Notes under the pieces: generated by a model | The model's database searches: none | The model's input: only the letters and a program-made list of their open reading frames with translations | Told to the model about the DNA's origin: nothing | Made by a program: the position numbers and the translations under genes | Assembly (NCBI RefSeq): GCF_001399755.1 | Contig: NZ_LJCP01000009.1 | Span: forward strand, 1 to 64,000 | From: Thiohalorhabdus denitrificans | GTDB lineage: Bacteria > Pseudomonadota > Gammaproteobacteria > Thiohalorhabdales > Thiohalorhabdaceae | Reading direction: 5' to 3' | Length of the DNA stretch: 64,000 bases | Part shown: positions 28,660-38,974 of the stretch, in pieces | Layout: each line of letters begins with the position of its first letter | Numbering within the stretch: the first letter of the stretch is position 1

Positions 28660-29757
28660 GTGCGCATCGACGGCACCCCCTACCGCGCCATCTGGCTGGC
28701 CGAGGACGGCTGGTCGGTATCCATCATCGACCAGACGCGCCTGCCCTGGGACTGGGCGGTGGCCCGCCTCACCACCGCGGAGGAGGCCGCCGAGGCCATC
28801 GAGACCATGCGGGTGCGCGGCGCCCCGCTGATCGGCGCCACGGCCGCCTACGGCCTGTGCCTGGCCCTGCGGATCGACGCCTCCGACGCCGCGCTGGAGG
28901 CGGCCCATGACCGGCTGCTGGCCACCCGGCCCACGGCCGTGAACCTGCGCTGGGCCCTGGAGGCCATGCGGGAGCGCCTGCGGGCCCTGCCACCGCCGGA
29001 ACGGGTGGCGGCTTCCTACGCCCAGGCGGCGGAGATCGCAGAGGGCGAGGTGGCCACCTGCCGCCGCATCGGCGAGCACGGCTTGGCCCTGATCGAGGAG
29101 GCTCGGCGGGGCAAGAGCGGGGGACCGGTGAATATCCTCACCCACTGCAACGCCGGGTGGCTGGCCTGCGTGGACTGGGGCACCGCCCTGGCGCCTGTCT
29201 ACCGGGCCTTCGACGCCGGGATCCCGGTGCACGTGTGGGTGGACGAGACCCGGCCGCGCAACCAGGGGGCCTCCCTCACCGCCTGGGAGCTGGGCAAGCA
29301 CGGCGTGCCCCACACCCTGGTGGCCGACAACGCCGGCGGCCATCTCATGCAGCGGGGGCAGGTGGACCTCTGCATCGTGGGTACCGACCGCACGACCCGC
29401 CGTGGCGACGTGGCCAACAAGATCGGCACCTACCTCAAGGCCCTGGCCGCCCGCGAGGCCGGTGTCCCCTTCTACGTGGCCCTGCCCGGCTCCACCATCG
29501 ACTGGACGGTGGCCGACGGCTTGGCGGAGATCCCCATCGAGGAGCGCGGCGCGGCGGAGGTGACGCACGTAACGGGCCGTACCGCGGCGGGGGAGGTGGC
29601 CACGGTGGCCCTGGCCCCGGAGGGGACCCCCGCCGCCAACCCCGCCTTCGACGTGACCCCGGCGTCCCTGGTGACCCGACTGGTGACCGAGCGCGGCATC
29701 TGCCCGGCCTCGGAGGAGGGGCTTATGGGCCTGTATCCGGAGCGGGCCTCGGCCTGA
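28660..29757 (+). CDS. mtnA: S-methyl-5-thioribose-1-phosphate isomerase
   Basis: 365 residues from GTG 28660, one base after the apt stop. It isomerises methylthioribose 1-phosphate to methylthioribulose 1-phosphate in methionine salvage. The family marks are complete: [21 protein letters not shown], the catalytic cysteine in [68 protein letters not shown] with the catalytic Asp, and [13 protein letters not shown]. Later steps of the pathway (mtnB, mtnC, mtnD) are not in the window. Confidence 0.95.
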   Translation: MRIDGTPYRAIWLAEDGWSVSIIDQTRLPWDWAVARLTTAEEAAEAIETMRVRGAPLIGATAAYGLCLALRIDASDAALEAAHDRLLATRPTAVNLRWALEAMRERLRALPPPERVAASYAQAAEIAEGEVATCRRIGEHGLALIEEARRGKSGGPVNILTHCNAGWLACVDWGTALAPVYRAFDAGIPVHVWVDETRPRNQGASLTAWELGKHGVPHTLVADNAGGHLMQRGQVDLCIVGTDRTTRRGDVANKIGTYLKALAAREAGVPFYVALPGSTIDWTVADGLAEIPIEERGAAEVTHVTGRTAAGEVATVALAPEGTPAANPAFDVTPASLVTRLVTERGICPASEEGLMGLYPERASA

Positions 29758-29876
29758 GGGGGCGGTAGCCGGGGTTTCCCCCACCCTGGATAAGGGGCAG
29801 GGTAAAAGGGGAAAGGGGCAACCAGCTATGGACCTGGCGCGGGAATTGCTTGCGGCCGGTGGAGGAGGAATCGCCC

Positions 29877-31848
29877 ATGCGCCTACGTTCCAAGCTCCTG
29901 TTGCTGCTGGCCGCCGCCACCCTGCCGCCGCTTCTGGCCATCCTCCTGTACGCGGGGCATCTGAGCTCGCGGACGCTGGAGGAGCAGGTGAACCGGGATA
30001 TGCACCTGCTCCTCCAGCGGGGTGTGGCGGAGGTGGAGACCCTGCTCGACAACCAGAAGGCCACCGCCCGGGCCCTCGCCGAGGTGCCAGTGCTGCGGCG
30101 GTACCTGGACGCGGTGACGGACGGAGGGGACCCCGGCGAGGCCCGCTCCCGCCTGGAGGAGTACCTGCTCGCCTTCCAAGAGGCCAAGCCGACGGTCCAG
30201 GGGGTACGGTTCCTTGATCTCCGGGGCAACTCCCTGGTGAAGGTGAAGCAGGGCCGGATCGTTCCCCCGGAAGGAACCGGGGATCACGGCCTGCCCGTGG
30301 TGGCCAACCACGCCCACAAGAAGTTCTTTCGCGACGCCCGGTTCCTGGAGTCGGACGAGGTGGGGGTCTCCAACTTCGAGCTGGGAAGCGTGAGTCCGGA
30401 CAAGGACTTCTGTCCCGCCATGATCCGCTTCACCACCCCGCTGGAGCACGGGGGCGAGCGTCTCGGGTACCTGGTGGTCAATGTCTGGGGGCGCCACCTG
30501 GACCGCATGCTCGGTGGCATGATCGCCGAGCGCAAGGGGCACGCCTTCCTGGCCGAATACAACCGCATCGATTTGCCGCGGGACGGGGTCTTCCTCTACC
30601 ACCCCGACGAATCCAAGCGCTTCGCCAACCAGCGGCGCCATTCCGCCTACCTGGGCGGCGTCCTGGGCGAGCCGGCCGCCCGACGGATCCACACCCAGGA
30701 GCAGGGCATGGTCGTCCTGCCGGACAGCGGCGACCGGATCTATTTCAACCGCTTCAGCCCCTATGGGGACCCCACCCGGGCCTGGGTTCTGGGGATCCGG
30801 GCGGATACGGCCGCCCTCCTGAGCCCCACCCGGGAACTGCTCTTCTCCATCGCCGCGGTGGGCCTGGTGGCTCTTTTGGCCATTCTGGGCCTGTCCCGGT
30901 GGGCGGCCGCGGGGGTGACCACCCCCATCCACCGCTTGGCCAGCAAGGTGCGCCGTCTGGCCGAAGGGGACCTGTCCGTGCGCTGTCGCACCGACCGGTC
31001 CGACGAGGTGGGCAGCCTGGCCCGCACCTTCGACTATCTCGCCGATAGCCTGGAGCAGGCGCAGCGGGAGCGGGACCAGGCGGAGGAACAGGCCTGCCGG
31101 GCCGCCAAGCTGGCCTCGGTAGGCGAGCTGGCCGGGGGCCTTGCCCACGAGATCAACAACCCCCTGAACAATATCCGCTCCCTGGCCACCCTTATCGAGC
31201 GGGACCTGCCCGCGGACGTCCCCGAACGGGCGGCCCGGGACCTGCGCACCCTGCGCCAGGAGTGCGAGCAGTGCAGCCGCATCATCCAGGGCCTGCTCAA
31301 TTTCGGCCGGCAGATGGACCCGGAGCTGCGCGAGGTGGACCTGCCGACCCTGGTGGAGCAGAGCCTCCAGCTCCTCGAGCGCAAGGCCCGGGCCGGAGGG
31401 GTGGGCCTGGTGTACGAGCAGCCATCCGGCCCCGTTCCCCCCGTCCTGGGCGATCCCCACCAGCTACAGCAGGTCCTCGTGAATGTCCTGCTCAATGCCA
31501 TCCAGGCCAGCCCCGACCAGTCGGCCGTGCGGGTCACAATGGCCTGTGCCGGGGAAGGGGTGGAGGTGCGCGTTGCCGACGAGGGGGCCGGCATCCCCCG
31601 GGAGACCCTGGACCGGATCTTCGATCCCTTCTTCTCCACCAAGCCGGAGGGCCAGGGGTCTGGACTGGGGCTGTCGGTGAGCTACGGGATCGTGGCCCGG
31701 CACGGCGGCGAGATCCACGTGGACAGCCTCCCCGGGGCGGGTACCACCGTGCGTCTCTCCCTGCCCACGGAGGCCGGCGGGGGTGCCGGGGAACCGGTCG
31801 CAGAGGGGCGGGCCGCGGACGAGACTCGGACCGAGGAGGGGGTGAACA

Positions 31849-31859
<11 letters not shown>
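29877..31859 (+). CDS. Membrane sensor histidine kinase (Cache-HAMP-HisKA-HATPase)
   Basis: 660 residues from ATG 29877, chosen for GGAGGAGGAAT. Topology: transmembrane helix at about 7-26 (LLLLAAATLPPLLAILLYAG), a periplasmic sensor of about 290 residues (Cache-like, with VRFLDLRGNSLVKVK and KDFCPAMIRFTTPL), a second transmembrane helix near 325-345, HAMP (TTPIHRLASKVRRLAEGDLSVRC), HisKA with H424 in AGGLAHEINNPLNNI, then HATPase (NVLLNAIQAS, VADEGAGIP, FSTKPEGQGSGLGLSVSYGIV). It overlaps the regulator gene by 11 bases, so the two form one pair. The ligand probably binds in the periplasm, next to the compartment where the controlled proteins act. Confidence 0.93.
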
Positions 31860-33258
<1,399 letters not shown>

Positions 33259-33272
33259 CGCGGGCGCGAGCG

Positions 33273-33308
33273 TTGCATCTTGCAGGGAAGGGCCGGTTGC
33301 ATCTTGCA
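33273..33308 (+). repeat. Two copies of TTGCATCTTGCA, probable activator sites
   Basis: TTGCATCTTGCA occurs exactly twice, at 33273-33284 and 33297-33308, 24 bases centre to centre. Each is a short palindrome (TTGCA-TCT-TGCA). A further half site TTTTGCA follows near 33322-33328. They lie 77-112 bases before the sigma-54 promoter, the normal distance for enhancer sites of NtrC-type regulators. Confidence 0.65.
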
Positions 33309-33326
33309 ACCGGCCTTTTCATTTTG
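33291..33326 (+). terminator. Intrinsic terminator after the sigma-54 regulator
   Basis: GGCCGGTTGCA pairs perfectly with TGCAACCGGCC (11 bp, TCT loop), followed by TTTTCATTTT. The stem contains the second TTGCATCTTGCA copy, so the terminator and a presumed regulator site share the same bases. Confidence 0.85.
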
Positions 33327-33383
33327 CACCGCCGCCCCTGCGGGAACGGGGATAAAGTCCTAATTTTTCAAAACAAATAATCA

Positions 33384-33399
33384 TGGCATCGCGCTTGCT
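33384..33399 (+). promoter_or_regulatory. Sigma-54 (-24/-12) promoter
   Basis: TGGCATCGCGCTTGCT has GG at 33385-33386 and GC at 33397-33398 with exactly 10 bases between, matching TGGCAC-N5-TTGC at nearly every key base. The start of transcription would fall near 33410, about 30 bases before the first DsrE-like gene. Confidence 0.75.
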
Positions 33400-33439
33400 C
33401 AAGGAGGGGCAGGAAACACCTGCAATGGAGGAGCGCGAA

Positions 33440-33895
33440 ATGTTCAGGATCCTGCCGAGTACGCTCGGCGTCCTCTGCCTGGGCCTCTTCTTGGCCGCCT
33501 CGGCGCAGGCCGAGGGCTATCCCTATGAGAAGGGCCAGAAGGCCGTCTATCAGGTCAACGAGATCGATCGGGCCGGTGCCGCCCTGCGCAACATCGCCAA
33601 CCATATCAACGCCACCGGGAGTCCCATGGAGGGCCGCGCGGACATTGCGGTGGTCACCCATTCCAGCGGTGTATTCATGCTCCTGGAAGGGGCCACCGAC
33701 CGGAAGGGCCGCGCCTATGAGCCCCGTATCCAGGACCTCATGAGCAAGGGCGTGGAGTTCCTGCAGTGCCAGAACACCCTCGACGGCCACGGCCTGAAGA
33801 AGAGCGACCTGGTGGACGGGGTGAAGATCGTCCCATCCGGGGTCGCGGAGCTGGCCAAGAAGCAGGCCAACGGCTACGCCTTCATCAAGCCCTGA
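33440..33895 (+). CDS. Periplasmic DsrE-family protein, first copy
   Basis: 151 residues from ATG 33440, fixed by GGAGGAG. A signal peptide (VLCLGLFLAASAQA) directs it to the periplasm. The mature domain is of the DsrE/F sulfur-relay fold: KAVYQVNEIDRAGAALRNIANHINATG, DIAVVTHSSGVFMLLEG, then the conserved cysteine in GVEFLQCQNTLDG and VPSGVAELAKKQANGYAFIKP. Exported relatives are frequent in sulfur-oxidising bacteria; cytoplasmic DsrE proteins carry sulfur on a cysteine. First gene after the sigma-54 promoter. Confidence 0.85.
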   Translation: MFRILPSTLGVLCLGLFLAASAQAEGYPYEKGQKAVYQVNEIDRAGAALRNIANHINATGSPMEGRADIAVVTHSSGVFMLLEGATDRKGRAYEPRIQDLMSKGVEFLQCQNTLDGHGLKKSDLVDGVKIVPSGVAELAKKQANGYAFIKP

Positions 33896-33951
33896 TCCCC
33901 CAACCCGATCACGGTGCGCCCCGGCAGGGGTGCACCACTCCGGAGGAAGCC

Positions 33952-34389
33952 ATGAAGGACATGATCAAGCGGCACGCGCCCAAGGGGCTGTTGGTCGTCC
34001 TCGCCCTACTGGTGGGGCCGGTCCAGGCCCAGCCGGAAAGCCTGGCGGACCATCAGGTGGTGGTGCAGATCTCCGAGGGCGATGCCTTCAAGCAGAAGAT
34101 CGTGCTGAACAACGTCTCCAATCTGCTCAAGCACTACGGTCCCGACCTTGTGGATATCGAGGTGGTGGCCTACGGGCCGGGCCTGCGCCTGCTGTTCGAG
34201 GACAACGCCAACCAGGGCCGCATCGACAACCTCATGAAGCAGGGCGTGGAGTTCTCCGCCTGCTCCAACACCATGGCCAATATGGGCAAGGACCTGGACG
34301 ACCTGATCGCGGGCACGGAAAAGGTCGCCGGCGGGGTGGTGTACCTCATGGAGCGCCAGGAGGAGGGCTGGTCCTACCTGCGTCCGTGA
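33952..34389 (+). CDS. Periplasmic DsrE-family protein, second copy
   Basis: 145 residues from ATG 33952 with CGGAGGAAGC upstream. Signal peptide LLVVLALLVGPVQA. The mature part shares the fold and the cysteine site with the first copy: VVVQISEGDAFKQKIVLNNVSNLLKHYG, VEVVAYGPGLRLLFED, GVEFSACSNTMANMG and a closing VVYLMERQEEGWSYLRP. Overall identity to the first copy is low, so the pair is an old duplication or a heterodimer. A 10-bp hairpin (GGTGCGCCCC / GGGGTGCACC) lies in the 56-base gap between the two genes. Confidence 0.83.
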   Translation: MKDMIKRHAPKGLLVVLALLVGPVQAQPESLADHQVVVQISEGDAFKQKIVLNNVSNLLKHYGPDLVDIEVVAYGPGLRLLFEDNANQGRIDNLMKQGVEFSACSNTMANMGKDLDDLIAGTEKVAGGVVYLMERQEEGWSYLRP

Positions 34390-34440
34390 CCGATGGGTGC
34401 CAGGGAACCGGCCTTTCGGCAACAAAAGGGAAGGAAACGC

Positions 34441-35856
34441 ATGACCAATAGCGTTCGCAATACGGCTGTTGCAGTGGCGCTGGCAGCGGGGGTCGGCGGG
34501 GCCACCAGCGCGCAGGCCTCAAACTGGATCCTGCTGCAGGGCACCGAGCCCTTCGGCAAGGCGCACACCCTGCAGGCCTGGGGGTTCCTGCAGCCGACGT
34601 TCCGGTCCATCGAGGATGAAGACCTGGATGTCCCCGGCACTCCCTTCGACGGTGACCGGGCGGTATTCAACACCCTGGGTCCTGACCGGCAATCGGCGCA
34701 GTCCTTCAGCCTGTTCCGGGCTCGGCTGGGGGCGCGGGGGGTACTGCACCCGGTCAACGACAAGATCAATTACTTCTTCCTCGCCGAGTTCGGCGATAAC
34801 GGCATAACCCGGTTGGGGTCCCCCGGAACAGGGAGCGTCAGCCCGCAGCTCACCGACGCCTCTGTGACCTTCCGGCACTACGCCGGCGGCGGCAGCAGCG
34901 ATCCCTGGAAGCCCGGGGTCAGCCTGCGCTTCGGCCAGTTCAAGATGCCCCTGGCCGACGAGGGCAGCCGCGGCATCATGTCCTTCGATTACATCAACTT
35001 CTCCGAGGTCACCCGGCAGCAGGTGCTGGAGCGCTTCATCCGGAACAACAACGAGGGCATCGACGGCTCCATCTCCGCCTTCCGCGACATCGGCGTGCAG
35101 CTGTTTGACGAGATCAAGGTGACCGACAAGTGGGAGGCCACCTGGGCGGCGGCCGTGGGCAACGGCAACGGCATCAATCGCCTGGACAACGACGAGAACC
35201 TGGATGTCTACCTGCGCGCTCAGACCGCCTACGTCTTCGATGGCGTCAAGCGCGGCGGGCCCCGGCGGGAGGACCTCAAGCTCTTCGCCTGGAGCCAGCA
35301 GGGCAAGCGGCAGTTCGATGACGGCGGCGGGGTGGACGAATACGACCGCAAACGCCATGGGGTGGGCTTCCATTTCTACAAGCAGCCCTACCGCCTAAGC
35401 GGCGAGTACATCTGGGGCAGCGGCATGGTGTTCGACGGGGCTACCCGTACGGATAGCGACGGAAATCCGGTCCCTGGTCCGGGCATCAGCGACCCCAACT
35501 CCAACTTCGGCTATCTCCCGCAGATCGCCCCGGACGAGGACAATGAGTTCGACGGCTGGTACGTGGAGGGGGCCTACTTCCCCATCCCCAACAAGTTCGG
35601 TATCCAGGCCCGTTTCGACCGGCTGAACCGGATGACCAACAATGACGCCCGGCACCGGCAGTTCGATACCTGGACCATCGGTCTGCAGTACTGGAACCAC
35701 CCGGTGAAGGGCCAGTGGCAGCTCAACTACCGCATCCGCGATCTGGAGGCCCCGGACCTGCCCGGAGGCCACAACGCCAATAAGGTTGGCGAGTCCATGG
35801 GCAACGAGATCGGTCTGCAGTACTTCTTCCTGTTCAAGAACGTGGCCCTGCGCTAG
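34441..35856 (+). CDS. Outer-membrane beta-barrel (porin-like) protein, first copy
   Basis: 471 residues from ATG 34441 (GGGAAGGAAACGC upstream). Signal peptide AVAVALAAGVGGATSAQA. The mature chain is rich in alternating aromatic beta strands typical of a porin: RLSGEYIWGSGMVFDG, FDGWYVEGAYFPIPNKFGIQARFDRLNRM, WTIGLQYWNHPVKGQWQLNYRIRDL and a final strand IGLQYFFLFKNVALR. It ends in Arg, not the usual Phe. OprO/OprP-like architecture is possible; the substrate is unknown. Third gene of the presumed sigma-54 operon, ended by a terminator. Confidence 0.78.
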   Translation: MTNSVRNTAVAVALAAGVGGATSAQASNWILLQGTEPFGKAHTLQAWGFLQPTFRSIEDEDLDVPGTPFDGDRAVFNTLGPDRQSAQSFSLFRARLGARGVLHPVNDKINYFFLAEFGDNGITRLGSPGTGSVSPQLTDASVTFRHYAGGGSSDPWKPGVSLRFGQFKMPLADEGSRGIMSFDYINFSEVTRQQVLERFIRNNNEGIDGSISAFRDIGVQLFDEIKVTDKWEATWAAAVGNGNGINRLDNDENLDVYLRAQTAYVFDGVKRGGPRREDLKLFAWSQQGKRQFDDGGGVDEYDRKRHGVGFHFYKQPYRLSGEYIWGSGMVFDGATRTDSDGNPVPGPGISDPNSNFGYLPQIAPDEDNEFDGWYVEGAYFPIPNKFGIQARFDRLNRMTNNDARHRQFDTWTIGLQYWNHPVKGQWQLNYRIRDLEAPDLPGGHNANKVGESMGNEIGLQYFFLFKNVALR

Positions 35857-35882
35857 GGCCGGGTAGGCTACCGCCCCCTTCC

Positions 35883-35909
35883 GGCGGCCCCTTCGGGGCC
35901 GCCTTTTTT
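35883..35909 (+). terminator. Intrinsic terminator after the first porin-like gene
   Basis: GGCGGCCCC pairs perfectly with GGGGCCGCC (9 bp, TTC loop) and is followed by six T. It closes the DsrE-DsrE-porin transcript 27 bases after the stop. Confidence 0.9.
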
Positions 35910-36301
35910 CTTTCCCGCTTCCCCTGCAAGGCGGTAACTCTCCGGGTGGCGCCGGATTCCCGGTTTGAGGCCCCAGTCCCACGAGGCCTCGGACGGCGAG
36001 TGGCGGTTGCAATCGTTCACCGCTCCCCCTATCCTTCGCGCCCTTTCGGCGCTGCCGGCCCTCCGGAGCCCATCTCCGGCTGCACCGGCCCCTACCCTGG
36101 AGCCGGGCAGGGGCTGTGGTCCCGCCGAGTGCTCTCGCGAGGGGAGGAAGTGGTCCTCCGCCATAGGGCTCTTCCCGCCGTACGTCCTCTATCCGCATCC
36201 CGAACCCCGGCCCGGCCGGCCTCCGGCCTTCCGCTTGGCGTGTCCCGGAGGGCGGCCGGGCGGGGAGAAGTCCGTTTTCAACCAAGAGGGGAACCTGTCG
36301 C
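35910..36301 (+). other. Intergenic region between the two porin-like genes
   Basis: About 390 bases without a convincing gene. It should hold the promoter for the second porin-like gene, but I find neither a clear sigma-70 nor a clear sigma-54 site. A TTGCAAT half-site like the upstream palindromes occurs near 36006 (GGCGGTTGCAATCG). Confidence 0.45.
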
Positions 36302-37762
36302 ATGGGCATGTCCATCTCCCGCGCGCTCGCGGCCTCCGTCCTCGGGGCCGGGGCGCTGGGTCTTTCCGCCCCCGCCGGGGCGGCCAACTGGCTGGTGCTC
36401 ACCAGCTCCGAGCCGGCGGAGGACCCCGCCGGCCTGCGGCTGTTCGGCTTCATGCAGCCCACCTATCGGTACATCGACGACGGTGACAAGCCGGATCTGG
36501 CCGGCACCCTTCTGGAAGGGGCGGCCCCCGATGGCAACCGCCCCATTTTCAACACCCTGTCCCCCGACCGCTCCAGCAACCAGGGCTTCAACCTGTTCCG
36601 TGCGCGGGTCGGCGCCCGGGGCGCGCTGCACGCCGTGGACGACGACATCCACTACTTTTTCCTGACGGAGTGGGGGAACAACGGCATCACCCGGCTGGCC
36701 GATCCCGGCAACGACAGCGCCAGCCCCCAGCTTACCGATGCCTCGGTGACGCTGCGTCACTTTGCTGGCGGCGGCAGCGACGACATCTGGGAGCCGGGCG
36801 TCAGCCTGCGGTTCGGGCAGTTCCAGTGGCCGGTGGCTGACGAGGCGCTGCGCGGCATCATGGCCTTCGACTACATCAACTTCTCCGAGGTGACCCGGCA
36901 GCAGGTCAACGAGCGGTTCGTGCGGGCCAACCAAAGTATTGACGGAACCAAGGATCTGACCGGTTTCGACGGCTCCATCAGCTCCTACCGCGATATCGGC
37001 GCCATGGCCTTCGACGAGATGAAGGTTGCCGACCACTGGGAGGCCACCTGGGCCGCCGGCGTGGGCAACGGCAACGGCATCAACCGCACCGACAACGACG
37101 ACAACATGGATGTCTATCTGCGGGCCCAGACCGCGTATGTGTTCGACGGCGTGAAGCGCGGCGGTCCCCGGCGGGAGGACCTCAAGCTGTTCGCCTGGGC
37201 GCAGATGGGCGAGCGGCAGTTCGACGCCGACGGCAACGGGGTCTTCGATGCGGACGAGACCTACGACCGCAACCGCTACGGCGCCGGCTTCCACTTCTAC
37301 CGCCAGCCCTACCGCCTGAGCGGCGAGTACATCTGGGGCAACGGCATGGTCTACAACGGCACCACCCCGCCGGTGAGCGATCCGGGGACCGGGTTCCAGG
37401 ACATCGGCGATGTGCAGCCGCAGATGGCCCCGGGGGAGGACAACGAGTTCTACGGCTGGTACCTGGAGGGGGCCTATTTCCCCATCCCCAACAAGCTGGC
37501 GGTGCAGGCCCGCTACGACTACCTAGACCGCTTGAGCAGCACGGGTGGAGGATACACCTCGGCCGACGAGCGGGAGTTCGAGACCCTCACCCTGGGTCTG
37601 CAGTACTGGAACCACCCGGTGAAGAGTCAGTGGCAGCTCAACTACCGCATCCGCAGTCTGGAGGCCCCGCACAAGCCGGTGGCGGACAAGGTGGGCGCGG
37701 CCATGGGCAACGAGATCGGCCTGCAGTACTTCCTGCTGTTCAACAGCACGCCCCTGCGCTAA
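36302..37762 (+). CDS. Outer-membrane beta-barrel (porin-like) protein, second copy
   Basis: 486 residues, start ATG 36302 behind AGAGGGGAACC (ATG 36308 also possible). Signal peptide ASVLGAGALGLSAPAGA. Clearly a paralogue of the first copy along the whole length: shared FRARVGARGALHAV, RFGQFQWPVADEALRGIMAFDYINFSEVTRQQV, VFDGVKRGGPRREDLKLFAW, YRLSGEYIWGNGMVYNG and WNHPVKSQWQLNYRIRSLEAP. Differences are concentrated in putative loops (the VFDADETYDRN loop is a Ca-binding-like DxDxNxD insert, DADGNGVFDADE). Substrate unknown; tandem copies suggest a heteromer or two substrates. Confidence 0.78.
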   Translation: MGMSISRALAASVLGAGALGLSAPAGAANWLVLTSSEPAEDPAGLRLFGFMQPTYRYIDDGDKPDLAGTLLEGAAPDGNRPIFNTLSPDRSSNQGFNLFRARVGARGALHAVDDDIHYFFLTEWGNNGITRLADPGNDSASPQLTDASVTLRHFAGGGSDDIWEPGVSLRFGQFQWPVADEALRGIMAFDYINFSEVTRQQVNERFVRANQSIDGTKDLTGFDGSISSYRDIGAMAFDEMKVADHWEATWAAGVGNGNGINRTDNDDNMDVYLRAQTAYVFDGVKRGGPRREDLKLFAWAQMGERQFDADGNGVFDADETYDRNRYGAGFHFYRQPYRLSGEYIWGNGMVYNGTTPPVSDPGTGFQDIGDVQPQMAPGEDNEFYGWYLEGAYFPIPNKLAVQARYDYLDRLSSTGGGYTSADEREFETLTLGLQYWNHPVKSQWQLNYRIRSLEAPHKPVADKVGAAMGNEIGLQYFLLFNSTPLR

Positions 37763-37796
37763 TGCGCTGATCCGCGGCCCGAGTCGGCTTTTTGGG

Positions 37797-37822
37797 CGGC
37801 CCCCTACCCGGGGGCCGTTTTT
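37797..37822 (+). terminator. Intrinsic terminator after the second porin-like gene
   Basis: CGGCCCCC pairs with GGGGGCCG (8 bp, TACCC loop), followed by TTTTTA. It separates the porin gene from the cytochrome gene. Confidence 0.85.
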
Positions 37823-37843
37823 ATTGCGATGGTGTCGGGTGGT

Positions 37844-37859
37844 CGGGCCAGGGATTGCC
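37844..37859 (+). promoter_or_regulatory. Possible second sigma-54 promoter
   Basis: CGGGCCAGGGATTGCC has GG at 37845-37846 and GC at 37857-37858 with 10 bases between and a TTGC at -12, but the -24 part (CGGGCC) is poor. It stands 57 bases before the cytochrome gene. In GC-rich DNA such spacing arises by chance fairly often. Confidence 0.3.
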
Positions 37860-37915
37860 CATAAGTAAATTAGGGATTACTGTTAGAGAGGTGGGTACCT
37901 ACAGAGGGGGCTACC

Positions 37916-38974
37916 GTGAACCTACGGATAACCATTTCGGCCCTGTCGCTCGGCCTGTTGGCCGCATGGGGCGGCCTTTGGGCGGCGCCTAGCGCGGCGG
38001 AGGAGCCCGGGGGCGAGGAGCTGTTCAAGGAGCACTGCGCCACCTGCCACGGCCCCGATGGTGGGGGCGGCATCGGTCTGCCCCTGCACCTGGAGGACTT
38101 CCTGCGCATCGCCGACCGGGAGTACCTCATGGAGACCATGCGCCACGGCCGGCCCGGCCGGGTAATGCCCGGCTTCGAGCACATCCTGAGCAAGGAGGAA
38201 CGGGGGCGCATCGCGGACTTCATCCAGGGATGGCGGGAGGGCCCGCAGGCCGAGCTTCCCGAGGTGGGCGAAGGGGATCCCGCGCGCGGCGCGGATCTGT
38301 TCGCGCGGCACTGCGCCGACTGCCACGGTCCCCAGGGCCGGGGCGGCACCCAGCCCCGGGAGGCCCCCGGCCACATCACGGGCGAGGAGCAGGTGGTTCC
38401 CCCGGCGCTGAACAACTCCGGCTTCCTGGCGGCGGCCAGCGACCGTTTCATCAAGGCCACCATGCTGCGCGGCCGGGAGGGCACCCCCATGACCCCCTTC
38501 GGCGAGGCGGAGGAGCTCTCAGATCAGCAGATGGACGATCTGGTGGCCTTCATCCGCGGCTGGGGGGAGGGCGTGGACCCGCTCGCCGAGCCCGTGATCG
38601 AGGTGCGCTCGGACATGCCCATGGACGAGCTCATCCCCATGCTCAAGATGTCCATCAACAGCCACAACTTCGTCTTCATCCGGCAGCAGACCCTCTACGA
38701 GGACCTGCCGCCGGAGGGGGAGGAGGCCGAGAGCCCGGTCCATATCCTGCATTTCTGCAGCTTCGGGCTGCTCGACAAGGCGCTGGAGGTGGACGAGCGG
38801 GTGGGGACCTTCCTGCCCTGCCAGATCACCGTCTACCGGGAGGGCGGCCAGACGGTGATGAGCGCCATCAATCCCAAGGCGCTGTCCCCGCTATTCCACA
38901 AACCGGAGCTGGAGCTGTTCTGCTCGCTGGTGAGCGAGCAGTACCTAAAGATCATGCAGGAGGCGAGCTTCTGA
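37916..38974 (+). CDS. Dihaem cytochrome c fused to a DUF302 domain
   Basis: 352 residues from GTG 37916 (AGAGGGGGCTACC upstream). Signal peptide (SLGLLAAWGGLWAAPSAA), so periplasmic. Two class I cytochrome c domains with CATCH at 41-45 and CADCH at 133-137; candidate distal methionines lie in GRPGRVMPGF and EGTPMTPFGE. From about residue 220 a DUF302 domain follows (DELIPMLKMSINSHNFVFIRQQTL ... HFCSFGLLDKALEVDERVGTFLPCQITVYREGG). DUF302 has unknown chemistry and is often seen with sulfur and redox proteins; the fusion implies electron transfer to or from its ligand. Overlaps the next gene by one base (TGATG). Confidence 0.88.
   Translation: MNLRITISALSLGLLAAWGGLWAAPSAAEEPGGEELFKEHCATCHGPDGGGGIGLPLHLEDFLRIADREYLMETMRHGRPGRVMPGFEHILSKEERGRIADFIQGWREGPQAELPEVGEGDPARGADLFARHCADCHGPQGRGGTQPREAPGHITGEEQVVPPALNNSGFLAAASDRFIKATMLRGREGTPMTPFGEAEELSDQQMDDLVAFIRGWGEGVDPLAEPVIEVRSDMPMDELIPMLKMSINSHNFVFIRQQTLYEDLPPEGEEAESPVHILHFCSFGLLDKALEVDERVGTFLPCQITVYREGGQTVMSAINPKALSPLFHKPELELFCSLVSEQYLKIMQEASF

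Noticed and set aside
37844-37859. Second sigma-54 promoter before the cytochrome gene as a firm call
   Set aside because: Spacing fits, but the -24 part is poor and GG-N10-GC is common by chance in this composition; kept only as a low-confidence feature.
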